In this document: piece after piece, positions 5,922-11,696 of the stretch
How the letters are laid out: each line of letters starts with the position of its first letter
Numbering within the stretch: the first letter of the stretch is position 1
NCBI GenBank assembly: GCA_030530045.1
Contig: JAUMVS010000037.1
Location: forward strand, 1 to 11,696
Direction of reading: 5' to 3'
DNA: 11,696 bases
Source of the DNA: Phoenicibacter congonensis
Lineage (GTDB): Bacteria > Actinomycetota > Coriobacteriia > Coriobacteriales > Eggerthellaceae
Position numbers and translations under genes: made by a program
The notes under the pieces: generated by a model
Database searches by the model: none
What the model saw: only the letters and a program-made list of their open reading frames with translations
Told to the model about the DNA's origin: nothing

Positions 5922-8188
5922 GAACAGTCAAGGAAAACGCCTGCATAATCTGGCAAAAATGGGGAGTTCCGAGAAAAGACAAATTAAGGCGTCTTGCTCG
6001 GAATTTGTTGTTTATTGTGCTTGCAGCGCTCGTTTTGGAGCTGTTTGTTTTCAACATGAATTTCTATCTCACGCTCTTCAATGAGCCGGTCGACATGTCG
6101 AGTTCAATCACGGCGGCGCACACGAACAAAACCAACGATGAGGAAGAAACGCCGTTCGTTCTCACGAGCCAAAATCACACGTTCGAATTCAAAAACATCG
6201 ACTTGAAGGTCAACTCAATCTACATCGATTTCGACAACACGCAGAAGGCGCAGGCGCTAAACATCAAAATTCAGTTCACCGACGACGCGCATCAAAGCTA
6301 TTTCGACTCGACTGAATATACAGAAGGCGTGCCGCTCTCTTCAATGTCGACGGTGATTGAGCAAACGCAATACATCAGAATTAACTGCTCGGGCAATTTG
6401 CAGAATTTAAAGATTGAAATTCAGTCCGACGGACAGCACGACATTGAATATCCAATTTACCTAAACAAAATCGTCTTGAACCCGCATCGCCCTTTCATTT
6501 TCAATGGCGTGCGTTTTGGCTTGGTGCTGTTAGCCTTGCTAACTGTTTTTGCACTGCGTCCAAAATCGGCGATTTACAAAATCATGATTCGCGAGCATGA
6601 TTACGCTTCGAAGTGTTTAATCATCGGCGCGACTTTCATTGAAATTTGCCTTGCTACCACGTTTTTGTTCTTCGGGTCGAACCTAGTTGGCGTGGCTACT
6701 TCGAGCTACAACTACGGTGACTGGGACGGAGTTTCGGTCGCGAACAGCTATCAAGTTGGAGGCGATAACTCGCAGCAATATGCAAAGCTTGCGCGGGCTT
6801 TTGCCGACGGTCAGCTTTATTTGGAAGACGAGCCGCCAGAGTGGCTAAAGCAAATTGATAACCCCTACGACAAAGCTGCGCGTGACGAAGCCGCGAAGGA
6901 AACGGGCGAGGACTACCTGTTCGACGTTGCCTATCACGACGGGCACTACTATGTCTACTTCGGTGTGGTGCCAGTGCTTTTGTTCTATTTGCCGTTCTAT
7001 CTTTTGACGGGAAGCGACTTCCCAACGGCAATTGGCGTGCTCATCGCGGTGTTTTTCTTCTTCACAGGCATTACTGCGCTTTTGCACCGGTTTGCAAAAT
7101 ATCACTTCAAGCGGGTAAACCTCGGAATTTTCTTGCTGCTCCAAGCTGCAATTGTTGCATGTTCGGGCGCACTTTACCTTCTGAAATTCCCAACTTTCTA
7201 TTCGCTACCAATCGCATGCGCAATCGGCTTTACCGTTTGGGGTCTTTACTTCTGGATGGTTGGGCGCAAAAATGAGCGGAAGAAACTTTACTTCACAGCA
7301 GGCTCAATTTGCATGGCGCTCGTTATTGGATGCCGCCCTCAACTAGCAATTCTTTCGGTGCTCGCATTCCCACTTTTCTGGAAGAGCTACATTTCAAACA
7401 AGCACATTCTCACGAAGTCGGGCATGAAAGAATTTTTGTGCCTCATTAGCCCCTACATCGTGGTGCTCGTTTGCCTCTTCATTTACAACTACGCGCGTTT
7501 TGGGTCGTTTTTCGACTTCGGCGCGAACTACAACTTGACCGTGAACGACATGACGAAGCGCGGAATGAACATCGGCCGCATCGCGCCAGCGCTGTTTATG
7601 TATTTCTTCCAAACACCAGCTACAACGGGTGTTTTCCCGTTCTTGCAAGAAACCGCATTCGAGTCGACCTATTTCGGGCAAACGATTCGCGAAGCAACTT
7701 TCGGCGGCATTTTCGCGTGCATGCCAATTTTGTGGCTCATCGTTCTGGCTTGGCCAGTTCTAAAAATTAGAAATGCGCAGCGTCAAACCAGGACAGTTTC
7801 GGGCGTCGTTATCTCGCTTCTCATTTGCGGCACAGTCGTTGCAATTCTTGATGCGGAAGTCGCAGGAATTCTGCAGCGCTACTACGCCGATTTCTCGTTT
7901 ATGTTCTTGGCGGCAGCCATTCTGCTTGCGTTTATTCTGAATGAAAATGCACTCGTTTCATCGTCGCTCGACGAAGCTGAAAAAGAGCACCTTATGCACG
8001 GAAAAGACATCTCGGTCATGCCTTTGCATTTAACTTCGAATTTGCTCTACAAGGTTATAATACTCACGGTGACAATCAGTGTTTTGTACAGCCTGCTTTT
8101 GTGTTTCGTGCCCGAGACCGGGTGGTATTCCGACGTTTACGCCTGGAGTTACGAAGGCATAAAGCAAGCGTTCTTGTTCTGGACCTAA
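5918..8188 (+). CDS. GT-C-like polytopic membrane protein (putative glycosyltransferase)
   Basis: This 756-residue integral membrane protein has about 13 hydrophobic segments. A basic N-terminus leads to TM1 (28-46), then a soluble extracytoplasmic beta-rich domain (about 55-190), TM2 (198-214), TM3 (233-257), a large external loop (about 258-344), and then roughly ten closely spaced TMs to the C-terminus. The big loop has acidic clusters (D268, D270, the DNPYD motif at 314-318) followed by DGHYYVYFG (341-349). A conserved-looking YNYARFGS...DFG stretch lies near 525-537, and RYYADF comes late in the protein. This layout matches GT-C transferases that use lipid-linked sugars, which supports a role in cell-surface glycan or protein glycosylation. 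The acceptor, the donor and even the activity are unproven; an inactive homologue is possible. ATG 5918 is chosen because the promoter places the transcript start there. A 5-bp hairpin overlaps the stop codon, and no clear terminator follows. Confidence 0.85.
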   Translation: MRTVKENACIIWQKWGVPRKDKLRRLARNLLFIVLAALVLELFVFNMNFYLTLFNEPVDMSSSITAAHTNKTNDEEETPFVLTSQNHTFEFKNIDLKVNSIYIDFDNTQKAQALNIKIQFTDDAHQSYFDSTEYTEGVPLSSMSTVIEQTQYIRINCSGNLQNLKIEIQSDGQHDIEYPIYLNKIVLNPHRPFIFNGVRFGLVLLALLTVFALRPKSAIYKIMIREHDYASKCLIIGATFIEICLATTFLFFGSNLVGVATSSYNYGDWDGVSVANSYQVGGDNSQQYAKLARAFADGQLYLEDEPPEWLKQIDNPYDKAARDEAAKETGEDYLFDVAYHDGHYYVYFGVVPVLLFYLPFYLLTGSDFPTAIGVLIAVFFFFTGITALLHRFAKYHFKRVNLGIFLLLQAAIVACSGALYLLKFPTFYSLPIACAIGFTVWGLYFWMVGRKNERKKLYFTAGSICMALVIGCRPQLAILSVLAFPLFWKSYISNKHILTKSGMKEFLCLISPYIVVLVCLFIYNYARFGSFFDFGANYNLTVNDMTKRGMNIGRIAPALFMYFFQTPATTGVFPFLQETAFESTYFGQTIREATFGGIFACMPILWLIVLAWPVLKIRNAQRQTRTVSGVVISLLICGTVVAILDAEVAGILQRYYADFSFMFLAAAILLAFILNENALVSSSLDEAEKEHLMHGKDISVMPLHLTSNLLYKVIILTVTISVLYSLLLCFVPETGWYSDVYAWSYEGIKQAFLFWT

Positions 8189-8206
8189 GAGGGGTCCGTC
8201 GATTTC

Positions 8207-8244
8207 GCTTTGGCTTGAGCTAAAACCAAAGCACCATTCACAAT
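8207..8244 (+). promoter_or_regulatory. Inverted repeat and candidate promoter of nagB
   Basis: A perfect 7-bp inverted repeat, GCTTTGG (8207-8213) and CCAAAGC (8226-8232) with a 12-bp spacer, lies 43 bp before nagB. Inside the spacer TTGAGC (8215-8220) could be a -35, paired with CACAAT (8239-8244) at 18 bp. If so, the repeat covers the -35 like an operator for an amino-sugar regulator. It does not match the GntR/NagR/DasR consensus as I know it, and no T-tract follows, so it is a poor terminator. Confidence 0.3.
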
Positions 8245-8274
8245 CATTTATCGGTTTTATTAAGTGGGGGATTG

Positions 8275-9000
8275 ATGGAATTCGTAATTGAGGAAAACTA
8301 CGAGGCTGCTTCACGCGCTGCTGCTGACATTATTGCTGCTCAGGTAGCAGAAAAGCCTAACTGCGTTCTTGGACTCGCGACTGGCTCGACGCCAATTGGC
8401 GCCTACGACGAGCTCGTGGCGAAGGTTGGACGCGGGGAAATCAGCTTCAAAGATGTCACAACTTTTAACTTGGATGAATACGCAGGTCTCGACGGTGAGC
8501 ACGACCAAAGCTATCGCTGGTTCATGAATCATCACCTGTTTGACCGCGTTGACATTGATAAATCACGCACGCACGTTCCTTCTGGCAACAGCCACGACCC
8601 TGAGAAAATGTGCGAGGATTACGAGGCTGCAATCGAGGCAGCTGGTGGCGTTGACCTGCAACTTTTGGGTCTTGGCCACAACGGTCACATCGGCTTCAAC
8701 GAGCCATGCGACGAATTCCCAGTTACAACTCACTATGTCGAGCTCACACAGTCGACAATCGAGGCAAATTCGCGCCTTTTCGACTCGATCGATGACGTTC
8801 CAACTGCGGCCTACACAATGGGCATCGGTACAATCATGAAAGCTAAAAAAGTCGTGCTCATGGCGACTGGCGCTGGCAAGGCCGAAATCGTAGCCAAGGC
8901 TTTCGCGGGAGACGTGACTCCACAGGTGCCAGCTTCAATTCTGCAAAGTCATCCTGACGTAGTAATTGTTCTCGATAAAGAGGCAGCTAGCCAGCTTTAA
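8275..9000 (+). CDS. nagB: Glucosamine-6-phosphate deaminase
   Basis: NagB converts glucosamine-6-phosphate to fructose-6-phosphate and ammonia in the cytosol, the last step of amino-sugar use. The protein has 241 residues, typical of Gram-positive NagB. It shows the phosphate-binding GLATGSTP motif near 35-42, the general base D67 in NLDEY, and the HNGHIGFNEP block (135-144) with catalytic H138 and E143. N136 stands where E. coli has D141, as is usual in the Bacillus-type branch. I start at ATG 8275 rather than the adjacent in-frame TTG 8272. The G-rich SD (GTGGGGG, 8264-8270) serves either, but ATG is preferred. nagA follows after 47 nt with its own strong SD, so the two probably form an operon. 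No PTS, kinase or regulator gene is nearby. Confidence 0.97.
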   Translation: MEFVIEENYEAASRAAADIIAAQVAEKPNCVLGLATGSTPIGAYDELVAKVGRGEISFKDVTTFNLDEYAGLDGEHDQSYRWFMNHHLFDRVDIDKSRTHVPSGNSHDPEKMCEDYEAAIEAAGGVDLQLLGLGHNGHIGFNEPCDEFPVTTHYVELTQSTIEANSRLFDSIDDVPTAAYTMGIGTIMKAKKVVLMATGAGKAEIVAKAFAGDVTPQVPASILQSHPDVVIVLDKEAASQL

Positions 9001-9036
9001 GCTTTAATTATTATTCCTAGATTTTTTTCGGAATGA

Positions 9037-9043
9037 GGGAGGA
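9037..9043 (+). promoter_or_regulatory. Shine-Dalgarno that fixes the nagA start
   Basis: GGGAGGA lies 4-5 nt upstream of GTG 9048. If the upstream ATG 9033 were used, this SD would sit inside the reading frame and that ATG would have no SD of its own. I therefore place the start at GTG. Confidence 0.75.
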
Positions 9044-9047
9044 AGTC

Positions 9048-10196
9048 GTGGTAATTACAAACGGAAAAGTTTTCGTCGACGGCGCTTTTGTTGAGGGAGT
9101 AAATGTCGCTTTCGAAGACGGAAAAATTACAGAAATTGGCGCGGGCGCAACTGGCGGCGAGGTAATTGACGCGCAGGGCGGCTACGTAATTCCAGGCCTT
9201 GTTGACTTGCATTTTCACGGCGCGGTTGGCGCTGACCTTTGCGACGGAAAAGTTGAGTCGGTCCAAAAGCTCGCAGAGTTCCAAGCAAGCGTTGGCACAA
9301 CTTCAATTTGCCCTGCTACAATGACTTTTTCTGAAGAAATTTTGACTCCAATCATGGAGAGCGTTAACGAATTTGTGGATGCTCAGAAAAACGGAACTGC
9401 TCCTGCAAACTACGCTCATTTCGTTGGCATCAACATGGAAGGCCCCTACATTTCGCCTGACAAAGTTGGTGCGCAAAACCCAGCCTATGTTCATGCTGGC
9501 GACATCGACGAGTTCAACCGCCTGAACGAGAAGAGCGGCAACGTGATCAAGCTCGTTGACGTTGCTCCAGAAGTTGAAGGAAACCTCGACTTTATTAAGG
9601 AAGCAACTGGCGCCGGCGTTCGCGTTTCTGTTGCTCACACATGTGCCGACTTTGACCAATGTGTTGACGCTTTTAACGCAGGCGCTCGTCAAATGACACA
9701 CCTCTTTAACGCGATGAACCCAATCCATCACAGAAAGCCTGGTCCTGTCATCGCCGCGTTTGACAACGAAGAAGTCATGGCTGAGCTCATTTGCGACGGA
9801 ATTCACTCGCACCCTGCGATTATTCGCATGGCTTTTCAGCTCTTTGGCAATGACCGCATCATTTTGATTTCTGACACAATGAGAGCTTGCGGCCTTGAAG
9901 ACGGCACCTATGACCTCGGCGGGCAGGACGTTACAGTTCGCGGCAGCCTTGCAACTATCGCCGATGGCTCAATCGCTGGCAGTGTCACTTGCTTGCCTGA
10001 TTGCCTGCGTTACGCTGTAAAAACTGCAAACATTCCGCTGGAAAGCGCTGTTAAATGCGCAACTCAAAACCCTGCTAAGGCTCTTGGTCTTGATGCGGAA
10101 ATCGGAAGCCTTGCGGCTGGCAAAAATGCCGACATTCTTGTTCTCGACGAAAATCTCGACCTCAAGACTGTCGTGCTTGGAGGAAATGTTCTTTAA
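9048..10196 (+). CDS. nagA: N-acetylglucosamine-6-phosphate deacetylase
   Basis: NagA removes acetate from N-acetylglucosamine-6-phosphate, giving the substrate of NagB encoded just upstream. It is a metal-dependent amidohydrolase. The 382-residue product carries the expected set: H55 and H57 in DLHFHG, metal ligand E131 in NMEGPY, H197 in VAHTC, H218 in THLFNAM, and catalytic D276 in SDTM. The ADGSIAGS motif near 305-312 is also present; the usual form is LAGS, a mild variation. The N-terminal and C-terminal beta strands fit the small sandwich domain of the family. A GTG start at 9048 gives the usual short N-terminus (MVITNGKVF) and has a strong SD; the in-frame ATG 9033 would add five residues. 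A strong terminator at 10284-10320 follows. Confidence 0.96.
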   Translation: MVITNGKVFVDGAFVEGVNVAFEDGKITEIGAGATGGEVIDAQGGYVIPGLVDLHFHGAVGADLCDGKVESVQKLAEFQASVGTTSICPATMTFSEEILTPIMESVNEFVDAQKNGTAPANYAHFVGINMEGPYISPDKVGAQNPAYVHAGDIDEFNRLNEKSGNVIKLVDVAPEVEGNLDFIKEATGAGVRVSVAHTCADFDQCVDAFNAGARQMTHLFNAMNPIHHRKPGPVIAAFDNEEVMAELICDGIHSHPAIIRMAFQLFGNDRIILISDTMRACGLEDGTYDLGGQDVTVRGSLATIADGSIAGSVTCLPDCLRYAVKTANIPLESAVKCATQNPAKALGLDAEIGSLAAGKNADILVLDENLDLKTVVLGGNVL

Positions 10197-10283
10197 AGCT
10201 TGCCTGATTTTTCCGCATAAACAAATGATTATGCTTGGCGAACTTCCGAATAAGCAGTTGCAATTCACACAAACTGAACTTTC

Positions 10284-10320
10284 AAAACGGGCTCAAATTA
10301 GGGCCCGTTTTTTGTTTGTT
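10284..10320 (+). terminator. Rho-independent terminator of nagB-nagA
   Basis: An 11-bp stem with one wobble (10284-10294 with 10301-10311) and a 6-nt loop AAATTA is followed by a T-rich tract to 10320. It lies 88 nt after the nagA stop and before the next promoter. Confidence 0.9.
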
Positions 10321-10327
10321 CAAAATA

Positions 10328-10353
10328 TTTAGCCTGCTAAACAGTGTTATTCT
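10328..10353 (+). promoter_or_regulatory. Candidate promoter and palindrome upstream of the SerA-like gene
   Basis: TTTAGC-CT-GCTAAA (10328-10341) is a perfect 6-bp inverted repeat. It is followed 3 bp later by TGT-TATTCT (10345-10353), an extended -10-like element with 4 of 6 matches in the hexamer. The transcript would start near 10360, leaving a leader of about 37 nt. The palindrome lies in the -35 area, as an operator would. Both assignments are tentative. Confidence 0.35.
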
Positions 10354-10396
10354 TGTTATTGAGAACTTATCCAATACACAAGTCGAAAGGATTCTC

Positions 10397-11314
10397 ATGT
10401 ACAAAGTACATTGTCTCAACAACATTTCCCAAAAAGGCCTCGATTGCTTCACTTCCGATTATGAAATCGTGGATTCAATCGACGACGCAAACGTCATTTT
10501 GGTGAGAAGTGCAAACATGCACGAAATGGAGCTTCCAGCAACGGTCAAGTGCGTTGCTCGTGCAGGCGCTGGCGTTAACAACATTCCGCTTGATGCGCTC
10601 GCCGAGAAGGGCGTTGCCGTTTTCAATACTCCTGGCGCTAACGCAAACGCTGTGAAAGAGCTCGTTCTTGCAGGTCTTTTGTTGAGTTGTCGTGACATCA
10701 TTGGCGGCACAAACTGGGTTCGTGAGAATGCGGAAGACGAAAACATTGGCAAGGATGCCGAGAAAGCGAAGAAGGCTTTCGCTGGCGGCGAGATCCTTGG
10801 CAAGACGCTCGGCGTAATTGGCCTGGGCGCAATTGGCCGCCTTGTTGTACAGTCGGCTGAGGCTCTTGGCATGACTTGCGTTGGCTACGACCCATTCCTG
10901 AATGCTGAAAAAGCAGCTACAATCAGTGAAAAACTTGAATTCACAGAAGATTTGAATGAGCTCCTGAGCAAGTCGGACTTCGTTACAATTCACGTTCCTG
11001 CAACTGCTGACACTACTGGAATGATCAACGCCGAGGCGATTTCAAACATGAAAGACGGCGCTGTTTTCCTGAACTTCTCGCGCGACAAACTTGTCAACGA
11101 GGCTGACATGGCTGAGGCTCTCGAGAGTGGCAAAGTTGGGAAGTATGTAACCGACTTCGCAAACCCAACCGTTGTCAAAATGAAGAACGCAATCGTCATT
11201 CCTCACCTTGGCGCTTCAACTGCCGAGGCAGAAGACAACTGCGCGAAAATGGCAGCGGAAGAAGTCATGGCCTACCTCGAGCGTGGCGAAAAAATCCACT
11301 GCGTAAACATGTAG
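10397..11314 (+). CDS. serA: D-3-phosphoglycerate dehydrogenase-like, short form without ACT domain
   Basis: This is a NAD-dependent D-2-hydroxyacid dehydrogenase, closest by eye to clostridial-type 3-phosphoglycerate dehydrogenases, which start serine biosynthesis from 3-phosphoglycerate. The start is ATG 10397, with SD GAAAGGA (10385-10391); the upstream in-frame extension to 10235 would run through the nagA terminator and is rejected. The 305-residue protein has substrate-domain motifs ARAGAGVNN and FNTPGANAN, the Rossmann motif G142-L-G144-A-I-G147 with D165 ending the second strand (NAD preference), R229 in NFSRDKLVNE and H270 in PHLGAST. Two oddities stand out. The protein stops right after the catalytic core, so the serine-sensing ACT domain of longer homologues is absent. 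The usual catalytic Glu between D253 and H270 is not there. The SerA role is likely but another 2-hydroxyacid substrate is possible. No serC is adjacent. Confidence 0.85.
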   Translation: MYKVHCLNNISQKGLDCFTSDYEIVDSIDDANVILVRSANMHEMELPATVKCVARAGAGVNNIPLDALAEKGVAVFNTPGANANAVKELVLAGLLLSCRDIIGGTNWVRENAEDENIGKDAEKAKKAFAGGEILGKTLGVIGLGAIGRLVVQSAEALGMTCVGYDPFLNAEKAATISEKLEFTEDLNELLSKSDFVTIHVPATADTTGMINAEAISNMKDGAVFLNFSRDKLVNEADMAEALESGKVGKYVTDFANPTVVKMKNAIVIPHLGASTAEAEDNCAKMAAEEVMAYLERGEKIHCVNM

Positions 11315-11331
11315 TTAGCAGCGCTAACTGC
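11311..11331 (+). repeat. Hairpin spanning the stop codon of the SerA-like gene
   Basis: AGTTAGC-AGC-GCTAACT (11313-11329) is a perfect 7-bp stem with a 3-nt loop. It can extend to 9 bp (11311-11331) with one wobble and includes part of the TAG stop. No T-tract follows directly, so it is not itself a terminator; it may protect the mRNA end or be a protein site. Confidence 0.6.
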
Positions 11332-11374
11332 AAGTTCACAAGCTCTAAGTTTTTAAATAGCTCTTACAGTTCGG

Positions 11375-11405
11375 TGACCCTGGCATTTGCCGGGGTCATT
11401 TTTTT
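11375..11405 (+). terminator. Rho-independent terminator of the SerA-like gene
   Basis: A 10-bp GC-rich stem (11375-11384 with 11389-11398, one T-G pair) with a 4-nt loop ATTT runs into a T-run (11399-11405). It lies about 60 nt past the stop codon. Confidence 0.92.
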
Positions 11406-11592
11406 GCGGGATATTTCTTAAACCTTCTCGGCCTGTCGAATCCAGCACGACTTCGTCGTTTCGTCAGCGCTACTACAGGAATCTTCGTCCAGCTGACAGA
11501 ACTCTGCGGTGGACATTCGCAATCGAGAATTTCTGCTTAATTCGTGAGGCTTTCAAAATTAAAACGTTTTTGCGAGCGTGCTCGTTTTTCTC
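11406..11592. other. Non-coding spacer between terminator and tRNA promoter
   Basis: No credible gene is seen; the small open frame here begins in the terminator loop and has no SD. It contains a small hairpin ACGAC-TTC-GTCGT (11447-11459). It also has a short stem flanked by T-runs near 11566-11590 (GCGAG-CGTG-CTCGT), which could be a weak terminator or insulating element ahead of the tRNA promoter. Confidence 0.4.
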
Positions 11593-11601
11593 TGTTATAA
11601 T
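11593..11601 (+). promoter_or_regulatory. Extended -10 promoter for the tRNA
   Basis: TGT-TATAAT is a consensus -10 with TGn extension. The best -35-like match is TTGCGA (11570-11575), 20 bp away, longer than optimal. Transcription would begin near 11608, about 35 nt before the mature tRNA. Confidence 0.65.
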
Positions 11602-11643
11602 TTCAAGTCGCACGGTTCAACCGATGCTTTCTTTTAAATAAAT

Positions 11644-11696
11644 GGTCGAGTGGCGCAGCGGGAGCGCAGGTGCCTTACAAGCACAAGGTCGGGGGT
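11644..11696 (+). tRNA. tRNA-Val (UAC anticodon), truncated by window end
   Basis: The first 53 nt of a tRNA are present: acceptor 5' strand GGTCGAG (11644-11650), D-stem GCGC/GCGC (11653-11656/11664-11667), anticodon stem 11669-11673/11681-11685 and loop CTTACAA (11674-11680) with anticodon TAC (11676-11678), reading valine GTA codons. Position 27-43 (G-A) is mismatched. The T-arm and 3' acceptor strand lie beyond the window, so the acceptor pairing cannot be verified here. Confidence 0.88.

Noticed and set aside
10235..10396. In-frame upstream extension of the SerA-like gene
   Set aside because: It would be translated through the nagA terminator and candidate promoter, encodes no family sequence, and the ATG at 10397 has a proper SD.
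17..11314. None of the nine genes ends in TGA (five TAG, four TAA)
   Set aside because: Nine genes are too few to infer a changed genetic code or a release-factor bias.
11433..11445. Minus-strand CTGGATTCGACAG, resembling the 5' part of tmRNA
   Set aside because: A tmRNA reading leftward from here would run about 350 nt into the terminator and the SerA-like coding sequence; no tag reading frame or 3' tRNA half is seen.
11387..11641. 84-codon ORF before the tRNA
   Set aside because: It starts in the terminator loop, has no SD, runs over the tRNA promoter, and has no recognisable motif.

Overview
The window looks like ordinary chromosome of a Gram-positive bacterium of moderate GC content. 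My best guess is a Coriobacteriia/Atopobiaceae-type actinomycete, with a clostridium-like Firmicute as the alternative. The guess rests on the long-form HPF, the Bacillus-type NagB (H-N-G-H motif), a clostridial-type phosphoglycerate dehydrogenase and zinc-ribbon/transmembrane envelope proteins. It is inference, because no rRNA or other taxonomic marker is present. I see no insertion sequence, phage gene, integrase or CRISPR array.

Layout. (1) 17-2229: two tandem membrane proteins with the same N-terminal zinc ribbon (Cys 3, 6, 17, 20), closed by a terminator near 2300. The second carries a large extracytoplasmic region split by a run of 16 serines. (2) 2302-2560: a non-coding stretch that can fold into a three-way-junction-like structure, followed by alr (alanine racemase) and folC (folylpolyglutamate/dihydrofolate synthase), which overlap by 8 nt. 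(3) 5188-5220: a bidirectional terminator between convergent folC and hpf (minus strand). (4) 5892-5921: overlapping back-to-back promoters for hpf and for a 756-residue GT-C-like polytopic membrane protein. The latter appears to be transcribed as a leaderless mRNA. (5) 8275-10196: nagB-nagA, turning N-acetylglucosamine-6-phosphate into fructose-6-phosphate. (6) 10397-11314: a short phosphoglycerate dehydrogenase-like gene with no ACT domain and no obvious catalytic glutamate. (7) A strong terminator, an extended -10 promoter and the first 53 nt of a tRNA-Val(UAC) cut by the window end.

How the parts fit. Alr supplies D-alanine for peptidoglycan, and NagA/NagB recycle or catabolise amino sugars. 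The GT-C-like protein and the two zinc-ribbon proteins probably act at the envelope. FolC and the SerA-like enzyme belong to one-carbon and serine metabolism. HPF is a stationary-phase ribosome factor. Apart from alr-folC, nagB-nagA and the zinc-ribbon pair, each gene seems to be its own transcription unit.

The items I would check first are the overlapping divergent promoter with paired GCATGC palindromes and a leaderless start, the SerA-like enzyme without its usual glutamate, the in-frame 11-codon tail after the hpf stop, the structured RNA-like region before alr, and the recurring TTAGC/GCTAA inverted repeats. I found no clearly new multi-gene system.
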